DNA of 64,000 nucleotides from Streptomyces rishiriensis (GCF_030815485.1 NZ_JAUSWV010000002.1:7998001-8062000); one strand, 5' to 3'. Shown: positions 41,701-50,501, counted from the first letter of the stretch. Numbers and translations are program-made. Notes: generated by a model from the letters alone, not told the origin.

Positions 41701-43446
41701 TCACGCGCGGACGCCGTGGGCCTCGGCTTCGGCCATCGCGATGTCGGGGTGGTGCAGGTCGAACGCCGGGGATTCGCTGCGGATCCGCGGCAGGGTGAGG
41801 AAGTTGTGGCGCGGCGGCGGGCAGGAGGTCGCCCACTCCAGGGAGCGGCCGTAGCCCCACGGGTCGTCGACGCCGACCGGTTTGCCGTAGCGGGCCGTCT
41901 TCCACACGTTGTAGAGGAAGGGCAGCATCGACAGGCCCAGGAGGAAGGAGCTGATCGTCGAGATCGTGTTCAGGGCGGTGAAGCCGTCGACCGCGAGGTA
42001 GTCGGCGTACCGGCGGGGCATGCCCTCGGCGCCCAGCCAGTGCTGGATCAGGAAGGTGCCGTGGAAACCGATGAACAGCGTCCAGAAGGTGATCTTGCCG
42101 AGGCGCTCGTCGAGCATCTTGCCGGTGAACTTCGGCCACCAGAAGTGGAAGCCGGCGAACATCGCGAAGACGACGGTGCCGAAGACGACGTAGTGGAAGT
42201 GCGCCACCACGAAGTAGGAGTCGGACACGTGGAAGTCCATCGGCGGCGAGGCCAGGATGATGCCGGTCAGACCACCGAAGAGGAACGTGACGAGGAAGCC
42301 CGTCGCCCACAGCATCGGTGTCTCGAAGGACAGCGAGCCCTTCCACATGGTTCCGATCCAGTTGAAGAACTTCACACCCGTCGGGACGGCGATGAGGAAG
42401 GTCATGAAGGAGAAGAACGGCAGCAGCACGCCACCCGTGACGAACATGTGGTGCGCCCACACCGTCACGGAGAGCCCGGCGATCGAGATGGTCGCCGCGA
42501 CCAGGCCCATGTAACCGAAGACCGGCTTGCGGGAGAACACCGGGATGATCTCGGTGACGATTCCGAAGAACGGCAGGGCGATGATGTACACCTCCGGATG
42601 GCCGAAGAACCAGAAGAGGTGTTGCCACAGCAGTGGGCCGCCGTTGGCCGCGTCGAAGACATGGGCGCCGAACTTGCGGTCCGCCTCCAGGGCGAACAGC
42701 GCGGCCGCGAGGACCGGGAAGGCCAGCAGGACCAGGACACCGGTCAGCAGGACGTTCCAGGTGAAGATCGGCAGGCGGAACATCGTCATGCCGGGCGCGC
42801 GCATGCAGATGATCGTGGTGATGAAGTTGACCGAGCCGAGGATGGTGCCGAAGCCGGAGAAGGCCAGACCCATGATCCACAGGTCGGCGCCCAGACCCGG
42901 GGTGCGGACCGCGTCCGACAGCGGGGTGTAGGCGAACCAGCCGAAGTCGGCCGCGCCCTGCGGGGTGAGGAAGCCGGCCACGGCGATCGACGAGCCGAAC
43001 AGATAGAGCCAGTAGGCGAACATGTTCAGCCGCGGGAAGGCGACGTCCGGAGCGCCGATCTGGAGCGGCATGATCCAGTTCGTGAAGCCGGCGAACAGCG
43101 GCGTCGCGAACATCAGCAGCATGATCGTGCCATGCATCGTGAACAACTGGTTGTACTGCTCGTTCGAGATCAACTGCAGGCCCGGACGGGCGAGTTCGGC
43201 ACGCATGAGCAGCGCCATCACGCCACCGATCAGGAAGAACACGAACGACGTGCTCAGGTACAGCGTGCCGATCGTCTTGTGGTCGGTGGTCGTCAGCCAC
43301 TTCACCACCACGTTGCCGGGCTGCCTGCCCTTCACCGGCAGTTCGTTCTGGTACGCGTCCTCGGCTGCTGCCGGTGCACCGTGGGGTTGGGATTCGTCGA
43401 GGGTGCTCAAAGGTGGTCCGTCTCTCGATGCTCGCGGTTCGCTCAC
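41701..43446 (-). CDS. ctaD: cytochrome c oxidase subunit I
   Basis: 581 residues, the catalytic haem-copper subunit of aa3-type oxidase with twelve membrane helices. The haem a ligand is in 'FTMHGTIMLLMF', the CuB-His-Tyr block in 'WFFGHPEVYIIALPFFGIV', the CuB histidines in 'VWAHHMFVTG', and the haem ligands in 'VAHFHYVVFG'. It should reduce O2 to water at the cytoplasmic membrane. No ctaC or ctaE lies beside it, so it is probably a second, stand-alone copy. The start is uncertain: the GTG at 43446, or the TTG at 43410, where the family's usual 'STLDE...' N-terminus begins. Confidence 0.93.
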   Translation of the reverse strand: MSEPRASRDGPPLSTLDESQPHGAPAAAEDAYQNELPVKGRQPGNVVVKWLTTTDHKTIGTLYLSTSFVFFLIGGVMALLMRAELARPGLQLISNEQYNQLFTMHGTIMLLMFATPLFAGFTNWIMPLQIGAPDVAFPRLNMFAYWLYLFGSSIAVAGFLTPQGAADFGWFAYTPLSDAVRTPGLGADLWIMGLAFSGFGTILGSVNFITTIICMRAPGMTMFRLPIFTWNVLLTGVLVLLAFPVLAAALFALEADRKFGAHVFDAANGGPLLWQHLFWFFGHPEVYIIALPFFGIVTEIIPVFSRKPVFGYMGLVAATISIAGLSVTVWAHHMFVTGGVLLPFFSFMTFLIAVPTGVKFFNWIGTMWKGSLSFETPMLWATGFLVTFLFGGLTGIILASPPMDFHVSDSYFVVAHFHYVVFGTVVFAMFAGFHFWWPKFTGKMLDERLGKITFWTLFIGFHGTFLIQHWLGAEGMPRRYADYLAVDGFTALNTISTISSFLLGLSMLPFLYNVWKTARYGKPVGVDDPWGYGRSLEWATSCPPPRHNFLTLPRIRSESPAFDLHHPDIAMAEAEAHGVRA

Positions 43447-43877
43447 GCCTTGACGTCAGCCACTCGACATCCTCGCGGTGAGAGGGACGGCGTTCACGCC
43501 CGGAGTAGTCGAGCATCGGCCGATCGCGTGACCGGGCCACCCGGACGGAGCAACGGAGCTCGCGTTGCCGTGGCCGTCGAGGTACCCGTCGAGACCGGCC
43601 GCTGGTCGCGGAGCCGGCATCGCAGGTTGCCGCAGGGCTGCGGTGGTCGTCGGCGGGCGGCGGTCGGCAGCTGTGCCGGCTGACCGTCCGGCGGTCGCGG
43701 CGGCCCTCGCCGGACACCGGCTGTTCCTCCGCGAGGTGCAGCCGGTTGCCGGGGGTGCGTGGCAGCGGCGTACGCTGGCGGTGACAGCCGGATGGGCTTC
43801 TCGTCGTCTGCCGTGCGCATGTCGGTCCTCTTGTGGGTCGACGGACGCGGGCAGTCCCCTTTGGATGGGGTTCTGCT
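43447..43877. other. ctaD - phosphatase intergenic region
   Basis: Apart from the doubtful minus-strand frame at 43494-43820, nothing is recognised. It must contain the promoters of ctaD and of the divergent phosphatase gene. Confidence 0.4.
43494..43820 (-). CDS. doubtful small protein upstream of ctaD
   Basis: A 108-codon frame from the ATG at 43820, which has GAGGA six bases upstream. It begins 'MRTADDEKPIRLSPPAYAAA' with good codon bias, but codon quality falls after about 25 codons and the rest is Pro/Arg-rich, like noncoding GC-rich DNA. Perhaps only a leader peptide is real, or the frame is shifted. It is 48 bases upstream of ctaD on the same strand. Confidence 0.3.
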   Translation of the reverse strand: MRTADDEKPIRLSPPAYAAATHPRQPAAPRGGTAGVRRGPPRPPDGQPAQLPTAARRRPPQPCGNLRCRLRDQRPVSTGTSTATATRAPLLRPGGPVTRSADARLLRA

Positions 43878-45122
43878 GTGGCAGTGTACGAAGATCCGGC
43901 GCGGATGCTGACCGCGCTGACCCGGGCCAGTCATCTGATGGCGTTCGAGCAGATGCCCGCCGTGGTGGCCGCCCATGCCGAGCGCGCGGGCCTGGGCCGG
44001 ACCAGCATTTTCCTGGCCGACCTGCAGGAGGACGTGCTGCGTGAGGTGACCGGTCGGGGCGTCAACGCGGGGCAGGGGGGCGAGGAGCTGCGCATCGACG
44101 GCACCCTGGCGGGCCGGGCCTATCAGAAGGGTCTGGGCGGTGCCCTCTCGGACGGCCGGGGACGGCACTGGGTGCCGGTGGTGGACGGCACCGAACGCCT
44201 GGGCGTCCTGCGCGTCGACACCACCGCGGACGGTGCGGCCGGCGGCGAGGCGCGGCAGGATCTCGCGTCCCTGGTGGGGCTGCTCCTGGTCTCCAAACGC
44301 AGCTACAGCGATTCCTACGCCCGGCTGACCCGTATCCGGCCGATGAGTCCGTCCGCGGAGATGCAGTGGACGTTGATGCCGCCCCAGACGTTCTCCGACG
44401 GCAGAGTGACGATCGCCGCGGCGATGGAACCGGCCTACGAGACGGCCGGCGACGCCTTCGACTACGCGCTGGCGGAGGATACCCTCCATCTGGCCGTCTT
44501 CGACGCCATGGGGCACGACACCGGGGCCGGGCTGACCGCGAATCTTGCCATCGCGACCTGCCGCAGCCACCGCCGACGCGGAGCGGGCCTCAGCGAGGCC
44601 GGGGACGCTGTGGAGGCCGCCCTGCTCGAGCAGTTCGACCACAGTCGCTACGCCACCGGCATCCTCGCCGACCTTCATCTCACCACCGGCCGACTGAGCT
44701 GGATCAACTACGGCCACCCGCCGCCGGTGCTGATCCGCGGTGGCCGCTGGACCACCACCCTGGCCTGTCGACCCACCCATCCGATGGGCACCGACCTCGG
44801 CCTGCGCGCAGTCGTCTGCCAGGAGCAGCTCGAACCCGGTGACCGGCTGCTGTTCTATACCGACGGCATCACCGAAGCCCGTGACGCGAAGGGGCATCTG
44901 TTCGGACGCGAGCGCTTCGTCGACTTCATCGTCCGTCAGCACGCCGACGACATTCCGCTGCCCGAAACCCTGCGTCGCCTGATCCACTCGGTCCTCCACT
45001 ACCACGACGGGCGGCTCGAGGACGATGCGACGGTCCTGTGCTGTGCCTGGCACGGCGACGACGCCCGTGCCCCGGCCGCCCCGGGGGCGGGCAGGACCCG
45101 AAAGAGTCCGGACAGTGGGTGA
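43878..45122 (+). CDS. PP2C/SpoIIE-type phosphatase with GAF-like sensor domain
   Basis: 414 residues. About residues 1-150 resemble a GAF domain ('VVAAHAERAGLGRTSIFLADLQEDVLREVTG', 'ERLGVLRVDTT'). The rest is a SpoIIE-like PPM phosphatase with metal-binding Asp in 'ETAGDAFDYAL' and 'LAVFDAMGHDTGAGL', then 'LSWINYGHPPPVLIRGG', 'GDRLLFYTDGITEARD' and 'EDDATVLC'. Such enzymes dephosphorylate STAS antagonists to free a sigma factor; the STAS protein at 22.6 kb is a possible but distant substrate. The GTG at 43878 has GGGG seven bases upstream. Confidence 0.9.
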   Translation: MAVYEDPARMLTALTRASHLMAFEQMPAVVAAHAERAGLGRTSIFLADLQEDVLREVTGRGVNAGQGGEELRIDGTLAGRAYQKGLGGALSDGRGRHWVPVVDGTERLGVLRVDTTADGAAGGEARQDLASLVGLLLVSKRSYSDSYARLTRIRPMSPSAEMQWTLMPPQTFSDGRVTIAAAMEPAYETAGDAFDYALAEDTLHLAVFDAMGHDTGAGLTANLAIATCRSHRRRGAGLSEAGDAVEAALLEQFDHSRYATGILADLHLTTGRLSWINYGHPPPVLIRGGRWTTTLACRPTHPMGTDLGLRAVVCQEQLEPGDRLLFYTDGITEARDAKGHLFGRERFVDFIVRQHADDIPLPETLRRLIHSVLHYHDGRLEDDATVLCCAWHGDDARAPAAPGAGRTRKSPDSG

Positions 45123-45233
45123 GCAAGGGGCCTGCCGGGAGGGGTGATCAGCGGTGAGGAAAAGGGGTCGAGCGACGCTGATCGGCCTGGTAGCTTGCGG
45201 TGGACCGTGACACCGCCCGAGGAGGTGAGATCC

Positions 45234-45287
45234 ATGAACGCTGTATCGACATGGGTGCTCCCCCCTCCCTTCACGGCCGGCGATTGA
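45234..45287 (+). CDS. 17-codon leader ORF before hydrolase gene
   Basis: The ATG at 45234 has an exceptionally strong ribosome site (GAGGAGGTGAG) and opens the 17-residue peptide MNAVSTWVLPPPFTAGD, ended by TGA at 45285. It lies 55 bases before the next gene. Downstream, AGGTGT (45291-45296) can pair with ACACCT (45337-45342), which directly precedes that gene's GTG. Translation of the Pro-Pro-Pro-containing peptide could therefore influence initiation. This is a proposal from layout only. Confidence 0.5.
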   Translation: MNAVSTWVLPPPFTAGD

Positions 45288-45342
45288 CGTAGGTGTCGCC
45301 GGGAGCGCCTCGACAACTAGGCCCTTCCGAAAGGCAACACCT

Positions 45343-46107
45343 GTGCACTCTCCGCAGTTCACCGCCGAGTCGTCCTCGAACGGCATGGTCGAGCGCGACT
45401 TCACCGTGGGCGAGGTCCCCGGCGTTCTGTGGTCGCCGGCCTCCGGCGCCGATGGCGCGCCCCTGGTCCTGCTGGGCCACGGCGGCGGCAACCACAAGAG
45501 GCATCCGGCGATGGCGGGACGCGCTCGTCTTCTCGTGACCGGCTGCGGCTTCCATGCCGCCGTCATCGACGCGCCCGGCCACGGCGACCGGCCGCGCACC
45601 GCGCACGACGAGCAGGAGATCGCCGAGCTGCGCAGGGCGCAGGCGGCGGGCGAGCCGGAAGGCCCGGTCGTCGTTCGCTACAACGCCCGTCTGGCGGAGC
45701 TCGCCGTGCCCGAGTGGCAGGCGACCCTCGACGCCCTTCAGCAACGTCCCGAGATCGGCGCCGACGGGCCGGTGGGCTACTTCGGCATCGGCCTGGGCAC
45801 CGCGATCGGGGTGCCGCTGGTGGCGGTCGAGCCCAGGATCACGGCCGCGGTCTTCGGCCTGATGTGGCCCGATGCCCTGGTCGAGACGGCGCGCCGGATC
45901 ACCGTCCCGATCGAGTTCGGGCTGCAGTGGGACGACGAGCGCATCCCGCGCGAAGCCGGTCTCGCGCTGTTCGACGCCTTCGCGTCGAAGGAGAAGACGT
46001 TGCACGCCAACGCGGGCAAGCACGTCGACTTCCCCAGGTTCGAGGCCGACAGCGCGGTCCGGTTCTTCGCCCGGCATCTTGGCCGGGTGGTCACCTCACC
46101 GGCCTGA
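45343..46107 (+). CDS. dienelactone-hydrolase-like alpha/beta protein, nucleophile missing
   Basis: 254 residues with an alpha/beta-hydrolase layout: 'PLVLLGHGGGNHKRHPAMAGRARLLV' (oxyanion region), 'HAAVIDAPGHGDRPRT', the nucleophile-elbow position, and 'LHANAGKHVDFPRFEADSAVRFFARHL' with a late His. The elbow reads GIGLG, with Gly150 where Ser or Cys is normally found, so ordinary serine hydrolysis is unlikely. It might bind a ligand or use another residue. The GTG start has AAAGG at proper distance. A 17-codon ORF precedes it. Confidence 0.78.
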   Translation: MHSPQFTAESSSNGMVERDFTVGEVPGVLWSPASGADGAPLVLLGHGGGNHKRHPAMAGRARLLVTGCGFHAAVIDAPGHGDRPRTAHDEQEIAELRRAQAAGEPEGPVVVRYNARLAELAVPEWQATLDALQQRPEIGADGPVGYFGIGLGTAIGVPLVAVEPRITAAVFGLMWPDALVETARRITVPIEFGLQWDDERIPREAGLALFDAFASKEKTLHANAGKHVDFPRFEADSAVRFFARHLGRVVTSPA

Positions 46108-46291
46108 AGGTGAGCGGCAGCGGCGTCCGAACCGCGAAATCGGGCGCCGCTGCCGCGGTCCGTGTCGGGGCGGCACATCGCTCACCCGGGAGGAGGGGGC
46201 ACTCGGGCGGCTTCGGCCGAGGGCCCTGCGCCATGTGTCTCGTTCGGAAAGACGCTGGATCGCTTGGCACCTCCCGCCTTACGGTGACGCC

Positions 46292-46672
46292 ATGAGCAAT
46301 CACTCCGAAGCGCCTGTCACGCCCGTCGAGGCCTTTGAACCCCCTTACTACGCGGCTGTGTTCACTACGGTGCGGACCCAGGAGCAGAGCGGTTACAGCG
46401 AGACCAACGCACGCATGGAAGACCTGGTGAAGGACGTCCCCGGGTTCCTGGGGATGGACCACGCCCAGACTCCTGGCGGACTGGGCATCACCGTCGGGTA
46501 CTTCCGCGACGCCGACGCCCTCACGGAGTGGCGGCGCAACGTCGAGCACCGCGCGGCGCAGAAGCGCGGGCAGGCCGAGTGGTACCAGAGCTATACGCTG
46601 CATGTGGCGAAGGTGGAGCGGAGCCACGGGTTCACGCGAGCGCAGGTCCCGCAGATCCCGGCAGCAGGCTGA
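46292..46672 (+). CDS. antibiotic-biosynthesis-monooxygenase-like (ABM) protein
   Basis: 126 residues, a single dimeric ferredoxin-like ABM domain: 'YYAAVFTTVRTQEQSGYSETNARMEDLVKDVPGFLGMDHAQTPGGLGITVGYFRDADALTEWRRNVEHRAAQKRGQAEWYQSYTLHVAKVER'. The 'PGFLG...YW/F.....W....H' pattern is typical of small stress-linked ABM proteins, which degrade haem or oxidise quinols, or have unknown activity. It is monocistronic and followed by a very strong terminator. Confidence 0.8.
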   Translation: MSNHSEAPVTPVEAFEPPYYAAVFTTVRTQEQSGYSETNARMEDLVKDVPGFLGMDHAQTPGGLGITVGYFRDADALTEWRRNVEHRAAQKRGQAEWYQSYTLHVAKVERSHGFTRAQVPQIPAAG

Positions 46673-46747
46673 CCGACTGCCGTCATGTCGGCGGCAGTTC
46701 CGTCGCAGAGTTGCATCGACGGGTCGGCGTGCCGTTCATGAACAGGA

Positions 46748-46787
46748 TGCGGCCGGGGCAGAACCGTGGTGTTCTGCCCCGGCCGCA
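46748..46787. terminator. very strong bidirectional terminator
   Basis: TGCGGCCGGGGCAGAAC (46748-46764) pairs perfectly over 17 bases with 46771-46787 around a 6-base loop. It lies between two convergent genes and marks the left edge of the carrier-protein cluster. Confidence 0.9.
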
Positions 46788-46790
46788 CGG

Positions 46791-48029
46791 TCAGGCACTC
46801 GGGACGGCGGACGGACGGTCGTGCCGGTGCGCGTAGCGGCTGTCGGGGCGTCGGAGGCCCAGATGACCGCGAAGGGTCGTGGCGTCGTACGCGGTGCGGA
46901 AGACGCCGCGGCGCTGCAGTTCCGGGACCAGGCCTCGGGTGATCGCGGCGAGGTCGTGCGGGAGCGTGCCGGGGCGCAGCCGGAAGCCGTCCAGGCCGGC
47001 GGTGCGCCAGGAGAGCAGCAGGTCGGCCAGGTCGCCGGGAGTGCCGGTGAAGATCTCCGCGTCGGAGGCGAGCTCGCCGCCGTTCAGCTCGTCCAGCCGG
47101 GACTTGCGGCGGGCGGCGGCGCCCGGCTCGTCGTCCAGGAAGACCAGGAGATCCGCGAACTTCTTCAGGGGCCACTCCCGCTCGTTCCTGCCGATCCTCT
47201 CCACGGCCTCGCCGACCTGCGCGAGGATCGCCTCGGCGCCCGCGTGGTCGTGCGGTGTGACGTAGACGAGATCGGAGCCGCCCGCCGCGAACTCGTACGG
47301 GGTGGACGCGTGGGCGAGGCTCGTCACCACGGGTCGGCCCTGCGGAGGGCGGGGCGTGATCGAGGGGCCCTTCACGCTGAAGTACGTGCCCTCGAAGTCG
47401 ATGTGGTGCAGCTTGTCGCGGTCGATGAAACGGCCTGTGGCCGCGTCCCGTATCTCCGCGTCGTCCTCCCAGCTGTCCCACAGCCGTCGGGCCACCTCCA
47501 CCACGTCGGCGGCCTCCGCGAACAGGGGGCGCAGCCGCGCGGCTATCAGTTCCGGGTCGCGTACGTCCTCCTCCGTGAGCTGGGGCGTCGTGCGGCGGCC
47601 GAACAGGGCCGCGTCGGCGGCCCGTGCGGAGATCTGCGGGCGCCAGCCCGCGCGGCCCTTGCTGGCGTGGTCGAGCGTGGCGATGCCGATGGCGAGGTGG
47701 AACGGTTCGGTGTGCGTGACGTTCGTGGTCGGGACCAGGCCGATGTGCGTGGTGAGTGGGGCGAGGTGGGCCGCGAGCAGCACCGCGTCCAGGCTGCCTC
47801 TGACCTGGTCGGTGCGTTCGTCGGGCCGGTGGAAGGCGGCGGACTGGAGGCCGAGGGGATCCTCGAGGGTGACGAAGTCGAGCAGACCGCGCTCGGCCTC
47901 GGTGACCAGGTCTGCCCAGTACGCGGCGGTGAGGAGCTCGCCGGGCCGGGCGCCCTCGGCCCGCCAGGCCGCCGGGTGCCAGCCCGCGCCGTCGAGGGCG
48001 ACGGCGAGATGCAGCGGGGTGCCGGTCAT
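46791..48029 (-). CDS. NtaA/DszA-type flavin monooxygenase (short)
   Basis: 412 residues of the luciferase-like superfamily, NtaA/SnaA/DszA branch. It shows 'LHLAVALDGAGWHPAAWRAEG', 'AERGLLDFVTLEDPLG', 'THIGLVPTTNVTHTEPFHLAIGIATLDHASKGRAGWRPQISARAADAALFG' and 'FIDRDKLHHIDFEGTYFSVKGPSITPRPPQGRPVVTSLAHASTPYEFA'. Such enzymes use reduced FMN to hydroxylate amines or oxidise C-N or C-S bonds. The start overlaps the stop of the preceding monooxygenase (ATGA). It is the last gene of the minus-strand cluster operon. It needs a separate flavin reductase, which is not encoded in the cluster. Confidence 0.87.
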   Translation of the reverse strand: MTGTPLHLAVALDGAGWHPAAWRAEGARPGELLTAAYWADLVTEAERGLLDFVTLEDPLGLQSAAFHRPDERTDQVRGSLDAVLLAAHLAPLTTHIGLVPTTNVTHTEPFHLAIGIATLDHASKGRAGWRPQISARAADAALFGRRTTPQLTEEDVRDPELIAARLRPLFAEAADVVEVARRLWDSWEDDAEIRDAATGRFIDRDKLHHIDFEGTYFSVKGPSITPRPPQGRPVVTSLAHASTPYEFAAGGSDLVYVTPHDHAGAEAILAQVGEAVERIGRNEREWPLKKFADLLVFLDDEPGAAARRKSRLDELNGGELASDAEIFTGTPGDLADLLLSWRTAGLDGFRLRPGTLPHDLAAITRGLVPELQRRGVFRTAYDATTLRGHLGLRRPDSRYAHRHDRPSAVPSA

Positions 48030-49444
48030 GACGCCTCCTTCTCACTCCGCACAGGCCGTTCGCCGGGCACGGGTCGCGTATCGCGTGCGGGAGCGTTCAG
48101 GCCCAGGTGGTCCCGCAGTGTCGTCCCCGTGTACTCCTGGCGGAACACGCCCTTCTCCTGCAGCAGCGGAACCACTCGGTCCACCAGGTCGTCGAGGCCG
48201 CCGGGCGTCAGATGGGGTACGAAGACGAAGCCGTCGGCGCCGTCGCTCTGCACGAAGTGGTCGATGGCGTCGGCGACGGTACGGGGACTGCCGACGAAGG
48301 TCTGGCCGCCGCCGACCTCGATGATCAGCTCACGGATGCTCAGACCCCGCTCCTCGGCGAGCTTCCGCCACCGCCGAGCCGTCTCGCCGCGGCCCTTGCG
48401 GAACACCGAGTGTCCCTCGAGGACGAGGGATTCGGCCTCGGGTTCGACATCGGGCAGCGGACCGTCCGGGTCGTACGCGGAGAGGTCTCGTCCCCAGACG
48501 GCTTCCAGATGCGCGATCGCGGTCTGCGGGCTCACCTGGGCGCGGGTGATCTCGTCGGCGTACGCCGCGGCCTCCTCGTCGGTGTCGGCGATGACGGCGG
48601 TGGCGGTGGGGAGGATCTTGAGCTCGTGTTCGGCCCGGCCGTGCCCGGCCAGGCGGCCCTTCACGTCCCGGTAGAAGTCGCGCGCCTCGTCGAGCCGGTT
48701 GTACTTGCTGAAGATGACGTCGGCGTCGGACGCGGCGAACTCGCGCCCCTGATCGGATTCCCCGGCCTGGATGATCACGGGGTGCCCCTGCGGGCCGCGC
48801 GGGGCGGAGAACCGCCCGGAGACGTCGAAGTGCGGGCCGCGATGAGCGAACCGGCCGGCTCCCGGCAGCAGGAAGTCCCCCGCCTTCGGGTCGGCGCGCA
48901 CGTCGCCGTCGCGCCAGCTGTCCCACAACGTGCGGGCGACGTCCAGGAATTCGGCCGCGCGGGTGTACCGGTCGGACTCGGCGAGGAAGCCGCCGCGACG
49001 GAAGTTCTCGCCGGTGAACGCGTCGAAGCTGGTGACCACGTTCCAGGCGGCACGCCCGCCGCTGAGGTGGTCGAGGGTCGCGAGCCTGCGGGCCACGTCG
49101 TAGGGCTCGTTGAAGGTGGCGTTGACCGTGGCGGCCAGACCCAGGTGTGTGGTGACGGCGGCGAGCGCGCTGAGCACCGTCAGGTTTTCCGGGCGTCCCA
49201 CCACGTCGAGGTCGTAGACCTGGCCCTTGTGTTCGCGTGGCCGCAGGCCCTCGGCGAGGAAGAAGAAGTCGAACTTGCCCCGTTCGACGGTCTGTGCGAG
49301 TCGGATGAACGAGTCGATGGCGATCTGGCTGCGGGATCGCGAGTCCGACCACACGGTCACGTTGTGGATGCCGGGCAACTGTGCCGCGAGGTGCACCTGT
49401 TTCTTCCCGGCCTGTGCTTCGGCCTTCTTTCCTGCGGCGGGCAC
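48026..49444 (-). CDS. NtaA-type flavin monooxygenase (long)
   Basis: 472 residues, the same superfamily as its neighbour but with full NtaA length. The N-terminus is 'KKQVHLAAQLPGIHNVTVWSDSRSRSQIAIDSFIRLAQTVERGKFDFFFLAEGLRPREH'. It contains 'ATLDHLSGGRAAWNVVTSFDAFTGENF', the conserved flavin region, and 'GHPVIIQAGESDQGREFAASDADVIFS'. It likely oxidises a nitrogen- or sulfur-containing intermediate of the cluster. The GTG at 49444 has AAGGAG upstream. Two such enzymes in tandem suggest two N-oxidations or a heteromer; neither can be told from sequence. Confidence 0.88.
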   Translation of the reverse strand: MPAAGKKAEAQAGKKQVHLAAQLPGIHNVTVWSDSRSRSQIAIDSFIRLAQTVERGKFDFFFLAEGLRPREHKGQVYDLDVVGRPENLTVLSALAAVTTHLGLAATVNATFNEPYDVARRLATLDHLSGGRAAWNVVTSFDAFTGENFRRGGFLAESDRYTRAAEFLDVARTLWDSWRDGDVRADPKAGDFLLPGAGRFAHRGPHFDVSGRFSAPRGPQGHPVIIQAGESDQGREFAASDADVIFSKYNRLDEARDFYRDVKGRLAGHGRAEHELKILPTATAVIADTDEEAAAYADEITRAQVSPQTAIAHLEAVWGRDLSAYDPDGPLPDVEPEAESLVLEGHSVFRKGRGETARRWRKLAEERGLSIRELIIEVGGGQTFVGSPRTVADAIDHFVQSDGADGFVFVPHLTPGGLDDLVDRVVPLLQEKGVFRQEYTGTTLRDHLGLNAPARDTRPVPGERPVRSEKEAS

Positions 49445-49534
49445 TGTGCCATCTCCTTCTCCGAGAGGTTTCCAAGAGCGTGCACGGGCCGGTGCGCGCG
49501 TGCACAGGCCCGGACGCCGGTTTTCATGAGCCGT

Positions 49535-50440
49535 TCATGCCACTGAGACGTATCGCACCGCGTTCTCGAAGGCCACGCCGTGGCTCTTCACGTCGATGGC
49601 CACGCGGTCGCCGTCGGCGATGCGGAACCCGTCGTGGAAGCTGGCCTCGTCGGCGCCCAGAAGGACGTAGTTGACCAGGCCGGGCCGGCGTACCGCCGGG
49701 AACGAGAACAGGTGGTCCACCATGTCCTGCACCCGGTAGTACAGGGCGTCGCCGCCGCAGTCGAAACTGCCTTCCCAGGCCGTCGCGCCGTCCCGCACGA
49801 TGGTCACCCGACCCGTCACCGTGCGCGGCGGTGCGCCGAGGAACAGCCAGGGCGTGAGAGCGGTGTCGCACAGCTTGCAGTACGGGTTGTAGCCGGGGTC
49901 CTGACGGTGCAGGCCGATGTCGCAGAGGTCGTTGCCGAAGGTGTAACCCGCGTAGTGCGGTCGGCCGTCGGCATCGTTGACGTAGACGAGGGCGACCTCC
50001 GGCTCCTCGATGAGAGCGACGGGACGGGCGGGGACGTCCAGTGTCTCGCCCGGCAGCCGCACCCAGTCGCCGAACCCCTTGAAGAACCACTTGGGCGGCG
50101 TGAACTCGCCGTCCACCGGAGCGCTCTGGCCACCCCACTTCTTCTTGTGCGTGCCCATGAACCCGCTCAGCAGGGCGTTGCCCGTGACCGTCGGCAGCAG
50201 CGGCGGCAACAGGCGCAGCTCCGGGTCCCCGGCCGCGACGGTGATCGTCTCCGCGCCCTCGGTGACGGCGGCCCTCAGGGCGGTCTGCGAGCCGTCGGCG
50301 GCGATGAACGCGGCGGCGAGCTGCCCGTCGGCCACCCGGTACAGGGTCTGCGGCGCGCTGGGCTCGGGCCTGCCGAAACCGACGTAGCGGCCGCCCCTGT
50401 GGACGGCCTCGAACAGGACGGGAGGAAGGGACTGGGACAT
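49535..50440 (-). CDS. FAH-fold enzyme of the AraD1/GguC type
   Basis: 301 residues. The C-terminal half has the fumarylacetoacetate-hydrolase fold: 'LIEEPEVALVYVNDADGRPHYAGYTFGNDLCDIGL' contains the metal-binding acidic residues and the 'GYTFGND' motif. 'YCKLCDTALTPWLFLG', 'VRDGATAWEGSFDCGGDALYYRV' and 'GDRVAIDVKSHGVAFENAVRYVS' follow. AraD1-type members act on 2-keto-3-deoxy sugar acids; others hydrolyse or decarboxylate 2-oxo acids. Here it may process a 2-oxo diacid precursor. The ATG at 50440 has AAGGAG. It is cotranscribed with the aminotransferase upstream. Confidence 0.8.
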   Translation of the reverse strand: MSQSLPPVLFEAVHRGGRYVGFGRPEPSAPQTLYRVADGQLAAAFIAADGSQTALRAAVTEGAETITVAAGDPELRLLPPLLPTVTGNALLSGFMGTHKKKWGGQSAPVDGEFTPPKWFFKGFGDWVRLPGETLDVPARPVALIEEPEVALVYVNDADGRPHYAGYTFGNDLCDIGLHRQDPGYNPYCKLCDTALTPWLFLGAPPRTVTGRVTIVRDGATAWEGSFDCGGDALYYRVQDMVDHLFSFPAVRRPGLVNYVLLGADEASFHDGFRIADGDRVAIDVKSHGVAFENAVRYVSVA

Positions 50441-50501
50441 GGGAACTCCTTGGGCGTTGTCGGGCGTCGGGGGGGTGTTGCCGGGTCGGGGCCGTCGACG
50501 G

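Noticed and set aside
41536..43717. 700-codon frames, sense and antisense, over ctaD
   Set aside because: ctaD is unambiguous on the minus strand; the others are low-complexity shadows.
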